This document shows positions 1-9,668 of a DNA stretch of 64,000 nt, one piece after another. Every line of letters begins with the position of its first letter. Within the stretch, counting starts at the first letter, position 1. The stretch covers positions 68,501 to 132,500 of the forward strand of contig JAZDSV010000003.1 of the NCBI GenBank assembly GCA_036784855.1, given 5' to 3'. Made by a program: the position numbers and the translations under genes. The notes below the pieces were generated by a model. It ran no database searches and was not told the origin of the DNA. It saw only the letters and a program-made list of their open reading frames with translations. This DNA comes from Aphelidium insulamus (taxonomy: Eukaryota; Aphelidiomycota; Aphelidea; Aphelidiaceae).

Positions 1-145
1 TTGTATCGATCAATTAATTGATTGATGTATTTACCACCAATATTCCAGCCAGCCAATCACGTTGTTTTTTGCAGCCAGCAATTTGCTGCATTGCTTGACA
101 CATCATCCATCTAAATTCTGTTGTTGTAGTGCTCATCAAAAATTT

Positions 146-415
146 ATGGCGCGTTTTAGCTTCACAGCATTTGCTATCATTGCGTTGTTTTGCTTTCTTA
201 TGTCTATGCTGGCGATGGCAAAGATGCACCGTCGTTGTGGCAAGTGTCTGCCTAAGGAGTTTTGCCACAATGGCAGTTGTATGAACCGCAACATAGCCAA
301 GGGGTTCTTTTTGTGCGATAATTCTTCAGACTGCGATTACTTTGCTCCTTGTCTAAAGTCACCTTGTGAATGCGTATACGCAAAAAGAAAAGATGGACGT
401 GGATTTTGTCTATAG
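146..415 (+). CDS. Small secreted cysteine-rich protein, unknown function
   Basis: Single open frame of 89 codons from the first in-frame ATG at 146; the frame is open upstream to 62 but has no earlier ATG. Residues about 5-23 form a hydrophobic segment (FTAFAIIALFCFLMSMLAMA) that looks like a signal peptide. The mature part of about 65 residues has ten cysteines, enough for five disulfides, in pairs such as CGKC and CEC, and is rich in Lys and Arg. This resembles small secreted knottin or defensin-like folds in general, but I recognise no family and assign no activity. A tract ending ttttttgcag at 64-73 could be a splice acceptor, so an upstream exon outside the window is possible. Confidence 0.5.
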   Translation: MARFSFTAFAIIALFCFLMSMLAMAKMHRRCGKCLPKEFCHNGSCMNRNIAKGFFLCDNSSDCDYFAPCLKSPCECVYAKRKDGRGFCL

Positions 416-871
416 TTCTGTAGATAGACATATGTCGGCTCCACCAGTTTTAATTGAAATAAAGCTTAAAATAAGCTACCACGTACATGTGAACTTCGTA
501 AAAATTACGGTAGAATTCATTCACGGCCAGATAACACATTTAGATTTCGTCGAGTTGGAATTTTCTGCGGATTGTAAAGTACAAAGTCTTTGCCAACAGT
601 GAGCGTTGGGCGCAACAACCTTAATATGAGCTGGCTCTGTTAAATGATGCGGTGCCCGCGAAACCTGTCGCGTGGATCCTTTAGCAGTGTCTAACCGACG
701 AGACGCAGACACACAGCGAAACTTATATCTAACACGATTTCCGAGCCGCCTTAAGTGGTCGGTTCCTGGCAGCACTCCGCATACACAAGGACGAGTCGAA
801 GTGCGTGATATTTATCACTCAAGTATTAAGCGTGAATAAAACATGAAGCGAACACGTCAATCTAGGTCGAT
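416..871. other. Intergenic, nothing recognised
   Basis: 456 bp between the Cys-rich gene and thioredoxin. Short open frames exist on both strands but lack family signals or compatible splice sites. It presumably contains the 3' end of the first gene and the thioredoxin promoter. Confidence 0.4.
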
Positions 872-1396
872 ATGCTGCGCGCGCTTCGACAACCGACGTT
901 GCAGAATGCCGCCGGCCAGTGGGCACCACGCGCATCGTATAGCGGAAAGGCATCCGCAGCTGGCGCAGTAACCGCTACGGATGCCACATTCAACAAGCTT
1001 GTATTAGACGCGGCCAACCACAATCAGCTGGTGCTGGTGGACTTTTACGCAGAGTACGTACCAATGGTGATTAAATTAGGCTAACCACATTCGCAGCTGG
1101 TGTGGCCCATGCCGCATGCTGGCGCCGATACTGGAGACGGCCGTGCGCAACCAGAGCGCAGAAAAGGTCAAGCTGATAAAGGTCGACGTGGACAGCAGCA
1201 CCGAGACGGCGGCCAAGTTCCAGGCACGTGTACTCTATGTGCTTCTCAAACCCTCCGTGTGACCATATGTGGATACTAGATCACGGCACTGCCGACTGTG
1301 GTTGCATTTCGCGCCGGCAAAGAAGTGGACAGGTTTATGGGAATGCGTTCAGGCGATGCCGTCTCCAAGTTTATCACTGCACATTCACCACAGTGA
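872..1396 (+). CDS. Mitochondrial-type thioredoxin
   Basis: Three exons, 872-1053, 1097-1229 and 1280-1396, give 143 aa. The N-terminal ~30 residues (MLRALRQP... then RASYSGKAS) are rich in Arg, Ala and Ser with no acid, typical of a mitochondrial presequence. The thioredoxin fold follows with VLVDFYADWCGPCRM; intron 1 splits the codon for the Asp just before the active-site WCGPC. The cis-Pro loop is present (ALPTVVAFRAGKEVD). The protein should reduce disulfides in the mitochondrial matrix using thioredoxin reductase. Both introns are GT-AG, 43 and 50 bp. The family assignment is secure; the organelle is inferred from the presequence. Confidence 0.9.
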
Positions 1397-1775
1397 CGAC
1401 TGCTCATTCTAATACATACATTGGTCCTGTACATTGTGTATTGTGCTATAAGCCTGCATTATTTAAGGCGACTGTATTGGTCTCTTTTTCGTATCTTAAA
1501 TGCTTGTGACACCCGTAAGCACATTGCAGCTATTACTGACAGCTCTTCATGTACCTAACCGCGCATATTACATACCTCTGCGTATGCTGTCGTATGCTGT
1601 TATTGGTGAGCAAAGTGCAATGGTGAGATTACCGCAAAGGCCGTGCATTTTGCGGAGCCTTATACCAGCATACGACCTTTGAAATTCTCCCACTGTACGT
1701 AAATATCTATATGCTATCCATACACCACAGACATATACACAAACAGATATCTATATACATGCACAAAGATATATA

Positions 1776-1905
1776 TATCAGTGTTTATATATTATAAATA
1801 TATCAGTGTTTATATATTATAAATATATCTGTGTTTATATATTATAAATATATCAGTGTTTATATATTATAAATATATCTGTGTTTATATATTATAAATA
1901 TATAA
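1776..1905. repeat. AT-rich tandem array, 25-bp unit, five copies
   Basis: A near-perfect 25-bp unit with the core gtgtttatatattataaa recurs with starts at 1781, 1806, 1831, 1856 and 1881. The base before each gtg core alternates between ca and ct, so the array behaves like a higher-order dimer. It lies between thioredoxin and GSK-3. No coding role. Confidence 0.9.
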
Positions 1906-1924
1906 GCGCATGAGCGCAATGGCA

Positions 1925-2331
1925 AATCGTCGCTTTGTTTGCGTTGCGAACGTATTTTCGGCGCTCTGCTTTCGGTCCAATCGCCCGTTTCTGCTGTTTC
2001 GCCGCTTCTGCCAGCCCGCCGTTGCCGTCGCCTGTGCCGCCCTCTTGCCGACGCCGTGCCTGCCGCCGCTGCTGTGCTCTGTCACCCCGTGCTGCGTGCC
2101 CCGACACCGCTTGCCGCCCGTCAGCCTTCGTGGAGTCTCCTGCTCCGGCTGCCGTTCGCCGATCATCTCGCTCTGTTTGTGTCGCCCACGTTTGGTCACC
2201 TGTGCCCGAGAGAGCTGCCGTGCTCCTTGTCTGCCACCGCTGACACTCCCCCCATCCACTCACTTACTCCACCCCCCTCCGCACTGGTCATCGCCGGCAG
2301 TACTCTACCGCTCTCGTTGCACTAGAAACAC
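1925..2331 (+). promoter_or_regulatory. Pyrimidine-rich leader/promoter region of GSK-3
   Basis: About 400 bp with strong C+T bias on the + strand, dominated by runs such as ccgcc, cttcc and cccc, directly upstream of the GSK-3 start. Several long open frames on both strands cross it, but they are low-complexity Pro/Cys/Arg products of the composition. I read it as promoter or 5' UTR. One of these frames (from 1910) runs in phase into GSK-3 exon 2, so an alternative N-terminus cannot be excluded. Confidence 0.4.
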
Positions 2332-3976
2332 ATGTCGTCATCGCACCACGGCGCCCCGCGGTCTTCAGCCACCGCTGCTGGGGGAAACTCGGGACAGAGC
2401 GCCGCCGCCGCCGCCGACCACCAAAAGCTTGCCGGGTCTACGCCGATCAATGGAATACGTACAGGTGCGATGCATCGCCAGAACCTCAAAAAACACCTTT
2501 CTAACCTCGATGTGCACAGATGTGGACCCGAATGTTGTGCACTCGGTGTCGGCCTGTGTCGGCAGCACCGGCCAACCCAAAGACATCTCGTACTCGTCGA
2601 TGAAGGCGGTGGGTAATGGCTCCTTTGGCGTTGTGTTCCAGGCCAAGATTTTGGAGACTGGGGAGATGACCGCCATTAAACAGGTGCTGCAAGATAAGCG
2701 CTTCAAGGCAAGTGCAGAGATACCAGAAACACTAGACATACATATGGCTCACATGGACTCCATGCAGAATCGGGAGCTGCAGATCATGCGCTCAGTGTCG
2801 CATCCGAATGTTGTTGCGTTAAAGTATTACTTTTACACCAATGGCGACAAGGCGGACGAAGTGTATCTGAATCTGGTGCTGGAATTTGTGCCCGAAACTA
2901 TTTACAAGGCGTGCCGGCACTATGCGCGGCTCAAACAGCCAATGCCGACCATACTGATAAAGGTAATTGTGCTAATGATATAATTTATATCCAAAACTCC
3001 GTTAACACACACATCAGCTCTATATGTACCAAATGTTCCGCTCAATGGCGTACATTCACGCGGTCGGCATCTGCCATCGCGATATCAAGCCGCAGAATCT
3101 CTTGCTGGATCCGGTGACGGGCAATTTAAAGCTGTGCGACTTTGGCAGGTTCGTGGTACCATCGCCATCTTAATTTGTACACTTGGTCTAAATTGCTGTC
3201 AGTGCCAAAGCGCTGGTTCCCGGTGAGCCAAATGTATCCTACATTTGTTCCAGATACTACCGCGCCCCGGAGCTGATATTCGGTGCCACCAACTACACCA
3301 CCAGCATAGGTGCAGTGGTTCATCAATCCTGGAGTACCATGTAAGTTCGCTAACCCGCCTAGACATATGGTCAACTGGCTGCGTGATGGCGGAACTGATG
3401 CTCGGCCAGCCGCTGTTTCCTGGCGAATCCGGCGTCGATCAGCTGGTCGAGATAATAAAGATTTTGGGCACGCCTACTCGCGAACAGATCCGCTCCATGA
3501 ACCAGAACTACACCGAGTTCAAGTTCCCCGCCATCAAGGCGCACCCCTGGTCAAAGGTATCTGCGTGGTGTTGTTGTATTCTATTTGTAGCTCACATTCA
3601 ATTCCAGGTGTTCCGGTCAAGGGCCACGCCAGAGTCGCTGGACTTGATTTCAAAACTGATAGAGTACACGCCCACCGCGCGATTGACGGCCATCGAGGCC
3701 ATGACGCATCCGTTCTTTGACGAGCTGCGCCTGCCCGACACCAAAATGCCCAGCGGTCGACCGCTGCCAGCTCTATTTGACTTTTCTGCCATAGGTTAGT
3801 GCCATAATCATTTATATTCTGTGTGATATCAACCCTGCACAGAGCTCTCCATACGCCCCGACCTGGTCCGCAAGCTGGTGCCGCCACACGCCGAGGCCGA
3901 ATTGCGGTCACGCGGCATTGACGTGAGCAATTTTGTGCCGGTGCCAATCCCGCGCAGCGTCAACAATGACAGCTAG
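2332..3976 (+). CDS. GSK3: Glycogen synthase kinase 3 (CMGC Ser/Thr kinase)
   Basis: Eight exons: 2332-2464 (or -2458), 2520-2707, 2768-2962, 3018-3148, 3203-3309, 3363-3556, 3608-3794, 3843-3976; about 422 aa. Catalytic marks in order: Gly loop GNGSFGVV, Lys in [20 protein letters not shown] helix [19 protein letters not shown], activation-loop Tyr in [13 protein letters not shown], and the GSK-3 signature LGTPTREQI. Intron 2 (2708-2767) uses a GC donor (AAG|GCAAGT). Splicing it restores the family-perfect DKRFK-NRELQ; its 60 nt stay open in frame, so retention would insert 20 residues beside helix C. The N-terminus is Ala/Ser-rich and lacks the RTTSF-type motif that Akt phosphorylates in animals. 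Role: primed Ser/Thr phosphorylation in glycogen and developmental signalling. Confidence 0.95.
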
Positions 3977-4302
3977 ACGGCCACTCGGAGACGCGAAAGA
4001 GCAGCTATACGATTATGATTTTGATGCACGTTTGTTCGTCGACACTGTTGATTTTGCCTTCATGGCACCGATGCGCCGTGATAATTACAGTAGAGAGCCG
4101 TTTAATAATCTTTGTTAGAATTATAGTGCAACGATGTGCATGGATGCCATGCATAGGTATAATATTTGTTAGAATTTTAGTGCAACGATGTGCATGGATG
4201 CCATGCAGAGGTATAATATTTGTTAGAATTTTATTGCAACGATGTGCATGGATGCCATGCATAGGTGATTAGATTTGCCATGAGTTATATTATATGAAGG
4301 CT
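3977..4302. repeat. 54-bp tandem repeat, three copies, each with a perfect hairpin
   Basis: Within the 326-bp gap between convergent GSK-3 and the Mei2-type gene, a 54-bp unit repeats at 4111-4164, 4165-4218 and 4219-4268. Copies differ at a few sites only. Each carries the perfect inverted repeat TGCATGG-ATG-CCATGCA (one copy has a change just outside it). Because 54 is a multiple of 3, open frames on both strands show an 18-residue repeat, but the composition does not suggest coding. The hairpins lie where the 3' ends of two convergent transcripts should meet. Confidence 0.85.
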
Positions 4303-6850
4303 TCACAGTTGACCGGCCTCTACACTGGCAGAAGCGGCCCCCTGCTTATCATCAGCCGGGATCTTTTCTTTCACACTGTCAGTGCTCTCTGTCGGAGGAG
4401 TGCTCATAACTGCTGGCTGCACTATGGCCACCGTGGCGGCGGTGGTAATGGCGGGAGACAACGGCTTGGCGGCTGCACTCAAGCGAGGGTCCCGTGAGAC
4501 AGATTCGGGAGGCGACGCCGGAGCATTAGGTGTCGATCCTGGCTGAGAATTCTGCGGGGGAAATATGTCAGTCGGGAAGTTCAATTGATATCTCACAAGT
4601 ACTTGCCTGAAGCAGTTGCAACAGTTGCGTCATCTGATCTACCACCTGTTGCTTGGATGGAGCGTTGGGCGGACTGGCATCTGCGGAAGATCCTGCAGGC
4701 GTCGCAAGTGGGGCAGCGGCGGCAGTTGTTCCACCAGGAGATGTTAGCGAGGCTAACAATCTGCCGGGATCACTGGGATTGTACTGCGGAGTAGTCGCAT
4801 TGATCGCCGTGGTAGTTGAAGGCGTGACTGCTGCGGTCTGTACAGTGCCGGGTAAGGCTGATGGCAGCGATGCCGTGGCCATTGCTAGCATCTGCTGCGC
4901 TTGTTGTGCCTGACTCTACACATTTACGGGTAAGTCAATTGCCTTTTGGACGTCCACTGATGTCTCTCAACTAACCAGAAGCAAGTCGGCGTTGGCAGCG
5001 GGAGTGCTGGCGGCGTCTACTTTCTTTGCCGTTCGCTCATCAGGCGAGTCACGATCAAAGCGAGTACGGCGCGGCCTGTCCCCGCGATCAGACGATGAGT
5101 GTGCAGACTCATCCCGTATGCGCTTCGGATTGGGCATGGCGGGCGGACTGGCTGCTGCAGCTTCTGACCTCAACTTCACCGGAATGTCCCACGCGAAGCG
5201 CAAGTGAATAACACCGCCATGATACGGCTGTCGGTCAAACTCATTGAACGCCTTCAGGCAGTGGCGGCTGTCCCAGAACTCAACAAAACGCTTGTTGGAG
5301 TAGTCCTTGTAGTCGCGCACCACCTTAACGTCGCCACACTTACTAAACATTTCGTACAGCGCCGGATTGCTCATGGGGGTCTTGCCGTTAACGAGAGTCA
5401 GCAGCAGGGTTCCCTGCGTTATGATTAGTATACTTTAGCCAGATAATCATAAGATATACAACACACCTGATTCTTGTCCTTGTCACAAATGTGCGACTCG
5501 GCATCATCATCCTTCGGCAGCGAGTAGTGCACGTCGATGCGGCGTCCGTACAGCACATGATTCTGTAACTCAGCTTTGGCGCGCTCTGCACAGCGCAGGT
5601 CATAGTAGGTAATGAAGGCCATGCCACGCTTCTCCAGCAGGCTGAAAAATAGTTTGATCTCGCCGTAACTGCCAAACAGTTCGCGCATTTCACGCTCATT
5701 CGACTCAAAGGCAACGTTGCGCACAAACAGCGTGCGGCACGGGCGGTCATTCGGGTTGACGGGAAACTCTCGGTCGGCTTCACCGCCACGTGGGGGGCCC
5801 ATCAGCGCAGGGTGCGGGTGTGGCGGCGGCGGTCGGGTCATATGTTGCGGAGGCAGACCTCTCTCACGACGCATGGGCATGCCGCCGTCACGGCGCATCG
5901 GGGGTGGCGGCGGAGACAGGGGACGGTAGCGATCGTCTGGGCGGCGTAGAGGTGGCGGTCCGTCATAGTGCCGACCACCGTAATCACCACGACCGCCACG
6001 ATAGTCCATCATCATGTCCCGCTCGCGTTCACGTGATCTGTCCCGACTGTGACTGCCGCCATCACGATAGTCACGGCCGCCCATGTAGCGCATATCACGG
6101 TCACGGTCCCGTTCACGCTCACGGTCGATACCCCCTCCGCCTCCACCTCGCGGATCCCGTGCATCATACCCGCCCACAGACGGAGGTTTGGACGCTGCGC
6201 TGACTGCTCCTTTAGCTGCTGCTGCGGCAGTCGCCGCTGCCAGTTGTTGCTGCGCGGCAATGAACGCCGCCTGCCAGTCGACCGCACCCTGCGGCATCAT
6301 CATCGGCATGCCTACGCACAGATGGACACAGTTAAGAACGCTGTCTTGGCCTCACGACTATTATCACTACTACACAAGGGCACTGACCGGCAACTGCGGC
6401 CTGGCCCATCATAAGTGCCGTGTTCATGTCATAGGTGCCGGGGGTGCCGTACGTATTCGGCATCATCATGTACGGGTTCATGGCCTGCATGGCTGCTGCC
6501 TGTGGCTGTTGTCCTGTCGCCGACTGCATCTGCGCTCCCGGCATCATCTGACCGCCGCCGCCAGGCACCATGCCATTGGTGGCCCCCTGTTGATGATGCT
6601 GTTGCTGCTGTTGGGCGCCAGCAGCAGCGGCCATACTATACATACTGGCGAGCAGTTGCTGTTGTTGCTGCTGCTGGGCTAACGTCACGGCATCTAGCTG
6701 GCCTTGGCCGGGTGCTCCGGTGCCTGGTTGGCCTGCGTACATTCCGCGGCCATTGGCGCTGGGTGGCGGTGAGCGGTCATTGCCGCGTCGTCCTGGAGCA
6801 TTGCTGCCGTCACGCACTGAGGGAGGAGGTCCGCGGCGGTAGTCGGCCAT
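4303..6850 (-). CDS. Mei2/TEL-type RNA-binding protein with two RRMs
   Basis: Five exons on the minus strand: 6850-6388, 6311-5467, 5413-4976, 4915-4607, 4551-4303; 767 aa. The N-terminal third is low complexity with poly-Gln runs and Met/Gly/Ala tracts, then an Arg-Glu/Arg-Asp segment (RERERDRDRD) and proline runs. RRM1 begins CRTLFVRNVAFESNE and has RNP-like KRGMAFITYYDLR. The linker IDVHYSLPKDD...KDKNQGTLL and RRM2 (NKRFVEFWDSRHC) match Mei2/terminal-ear proteins. The C-terminal Mei2 RRM3 is absent; the tail is Ala/Pro/Thr/Gln-rich. Mei2-type proteins bind RNA in meiotic or developmental control; the role here is unknown. Intron 4 (4552-4606) has a GC donor, CAG|GCAAGT, and the only nearby GT donor would create a stop. 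Confidence 0.8.
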
Positions 6851-7132
6851 CTTATGTGTGTATCTTGCACGCCGTTATTTGCGAGTGGCGCTCCTTGTCA
6901 GATCACTACGGTTAAGGTTAGGTTAAGGCTGCCTGCAAGGGGTTAAGGTCGGCTGTGCGATTGGCTTCAATGACCTAGCATCGGTAGCAAACCATTTTTA
7001 CTGTGCCTTGTTACTAGAACTTGAACAGAACACACAAATGCACTTCAAGAAGACCTAGAGCATGTAACTCAGGCGATGTTAGGATGCACCCACTCACATC
7101 ACATCCACTCGTGTAAAGCAGAACAGAAATTA

Positions 7133-8105
7133 CTATAATTTATCCTGCGCTAATAAATTGACATAGCCATGCTTTTTGATCTTCTTTGCCTGTGTCTGCG
7201 TAACACTTCTCTCATTCCACGTGGACTTTCGTAGCTTCACGGGTCTCCCGCCAATATACTTGCCTATTATGAATCAATTTACATCGGAATCACCAACCCA
7301 TCACTGTAATTCTACTTCAAGTATAATAACATGCAGTACCGCACAGTAAGATGTATAGATATATATATGTATGCTTAAAAAGTATGACAGCATAATATAG
7401 ACAACATATTGACAAACCATTCATCTCGCGGTAGGCCCGAGTAAAATCGTCAGGATCCTTGAAGGAGACAAAGCCATAGCCTTTAGGCATGCCGTACTTG
7501 TCGCGCACAACTCGGGCCTTCTGGAAGGACGGATATTTGCGGAACGCTTCGGTGAGAGTGGTATCGCGGATATCCTTGCCCAAGTCCCCGACAAACATGC
7601 GAAAATCGTTCGGATCCCACTCGAGAAGCATTGGATCGTGCCACACCTCTCCGCCGGCAGCCCGTGTGGGTATGGGGGCCTTTGGCTTCTTCTTATGCCC
7701 GGCTGGGTTGTTGCCGGCTGCAGCTGTATTTGTCGACGTCGCCGTCGCCGAGGATGAGGCGTGGAACCCCGTGGTGGCAGAGGCGCGCTTGGTTGTGCTA
7801 CTGCCCACCCCGCCATAGCTGGTGCCGCCCTCTATCGCGTCCACCGCCACAGCACCGGGAAGATTCGACGCAGTAGGTTTGAATGCAGTGGCGGCGGCCG
7901 CGTACGCACTGACGGCCACGCCACTCCCGTCCTCGGGCATTATCGTGCCGGGCAGCTGTGGCGGATAGTAGCCAGATCCATCGGCAGCGTAGTAGCCACC
8001 ATATGCGTCGTAGTAGCCGCCGTATTCATCATAGTAGCCGCCATGCTCGTCGTACTGCGGTTCGGCGGCGGAAGCGGCGGCTGCATGTGATCGCTTCTTT
8101 CCCAT
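7133..8105 (-). CDS. RBM42-like RNA-binding protein
   Basis: Two exons, 8105-7418 and 7263-7133; 272 aa. The N-terminus has Tyr/Gly repeats (DEHGGYYDEYGGYYDAYGGYY), then Ala/Thr-rich sequence. The single C-terminal RRM is diagnostic of RBM42: WDPNDFRMFVGDLGKDI, KARVVRDKYGMPKGYGFVSF, DPDDFTRAYREMNGKY and RPVKLRKSTW. The intron (7264-7417, 154 bp) is long for this window and AT-rich, splitting the Gly codon of MNGK. RBM42 proteins bind RNA and associate with splicing factors; the role here is inferred from family. The start codon is only 22 bp from the divergent acyl-CoA dehydrogenase ATG. Confidence 0.85.
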
Positions 8106-8127
8106 CGTTGAGAGTGAGAGTGATCAA

Positions 8128-9634
8128 ATGCTGCACATTCTGTCTGCGGGCGTCGGGCGCCGGCTTCTTGGCCGTGGGAGCCGCTTCAACCTTATTGGCC
8201 TTGACACACGGCGGCTACTATCATCCACTGCAGCACTGTCGTCGTCGGCGTCTGCATCTGCTGTGCTGGATGCGGGTCTCTACCTGGGCGACGACCAGAA
8301 AGAGTTCCAGCAGTTGGCGCGACAGTTCGCCGACAAGGAGATGGCGCCGCACATGTTGGACTGGGACGCGCGCCAGCACTTTCCCGTGGATACCCTTCGT
8401 GCTGCGGCGGCGCTTGGGTTCGGCGGTCTTTATGTGCGCGAGGAGTTTGGTGGGATGGGTCTGGGCCGGCTGGACAGCGCGGTGGTGTTTGAAGCGCTGG
8501 CCACCGGTTGCGTCTCCACCACGGCCTACCTGAGCATTCACAATATGTGCGCCTGGATGCTGGACACGTTTGGCAGTGAGGAGCAGCGGCGCCGATGGGT
8601 GCCCGCTCTTTGCTCCATGGATCTCTTAAGTAGCTACTGCTTGGTACGTGATAGTATAAATACTATATGTACAGGCAACATGTCCATACGCCATTTAATG
8701 TTGGCAGACGGAACCTGGGGCCGGCAGTGACGCGGCATCTCTGGCCACGGTGGCAAAGCAAGTGGGCGATGAGTATGTTCTGAATGGCAGCAAGGCATTC
8801 ATAAGCGGTGGTGGCAACTCTGATGTGTACTTGGTTATGGCACGAACTGGCGGGGCTGGCCCACGCGGCATATCGTGTCTGGTGGTGGAAAAGGGCGCAC
8901 CTGGCTTGTCTTTTGGCAAGAAGGAAGCAAAAGTGGGGTGGAATTCGCAGCCTACACGGTGCGATTGTTGCCTCAACGGTTGTCAGTTCTGCTGACTTGA
9001 ATTAGAGCGGTAATATTCGAGGACTGCCGTATTCCCGTTGGTAACCTTCTCGGGGCCGCTGGTGACGGTTTCAAGATGGCCATGCGTGCGCTAAATGGTG
9101 GCAGGATCAATATTGCCTCTTGCAGTTTGGGGCAAGCGATAAAGTAAAGCATATAATCCGTGTCTAATTCAATTCTAGCGGTGCCCAGGCCGCGCTGGAG
9201 CAGGCACTGGAGCACACCAAAGTTCGGAAACAGTTTGGCAAACCTCTCATTGACAACCAGAGTGTGTCGTTCAAACTCGCAGACATGCTGACGTCCCTCA
9301 ATGCGTCTCGTCTAATGGTCCGGCAGGCAGCCAGACTCCTGGACGAAAATAACGCTCAAGCTGCAATTCATTGCGCCATGGCCAAGAAGTTTGCCACGGA
9401 TCAATGTTTCCAGGTGTGCAATGATGCATTGCAGCTTCATGGTGGCTACGGCTACCTGCTGGACTACAAAGTGCAGCAGTACGTGCGCGATCTGCGAGTG
9501 CACCAAATATTGGAAGGTCTGTTCAGCTAATTTGTGCTATAAATGTGTTACCTGCTCATCACTTTTGTGCAGGCACCAACGAAGTTATGCAGATTGTGGT
9601 TGGCAAGGAGTTGCAGTCTGCAGGCTCCCCTTGA
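8128..9634 (+). CDS. ACAD8: Isobutyryl-CoA dehydrogenase-like acyl-CoA dehydrogenase (ACAD8)
   Basis: Five exons: 8128-8643, 8708-8958, 9006-9131, 9179-9516, 9573-9634; 430 aa, the usual ACAD size. The N-terminal ~45 residues (Arg/Ser/Leu-rich, no acids before the Asp in [10 protein letters not shown]) look mitochondrial. Family blocks: [84 protein letters not shown] and [17 protein letters not shown] with the catalytic Glu region. It should oxidise a short branched acyl-CoA (valine breakdown) with FAD, passing electrons to ETF. Intron 3 (9132-9178) is GC-AG (GCAAGC); a GT donor 15 nt later would also keep frame but break the ungapped SLGGAQ match. Confidence 0.9.
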
Positions 9635-9668
9635 ATGAACTCATTGATACATGCAGAACAATGATGCT

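Noticed and set aside
1885-2263. Two overlapping long reverse-strand open frames
   Set aside because: Both are Gly/Arg/Ala/Gln shadows of the same biased tract in two frames; no motif or splice partner.
1910-2983. 357-codon open frame spanning the pyrimidine-rich leader and GSK-3 exon 2
   Set aside because: Its first ~180 codons are composition-driven Pro/Cys/Arg sequence without family signal, and it ignores the intron before exon 2. The ATG at 2332 plus splicing gives a normal GSK-3.
4005-4272. Repeat peptides of 18 residues encoded on both strands of the 54-bp repeat
   Set aside because: Follows automatically from a repeat length divisible by three; no start context, signal or conservation.
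6905-6950. Telomere-like ggttaaggttaggttaagg
   Set aside because: Too short and irregular for a telomeric array and flanked by genes on both sides.
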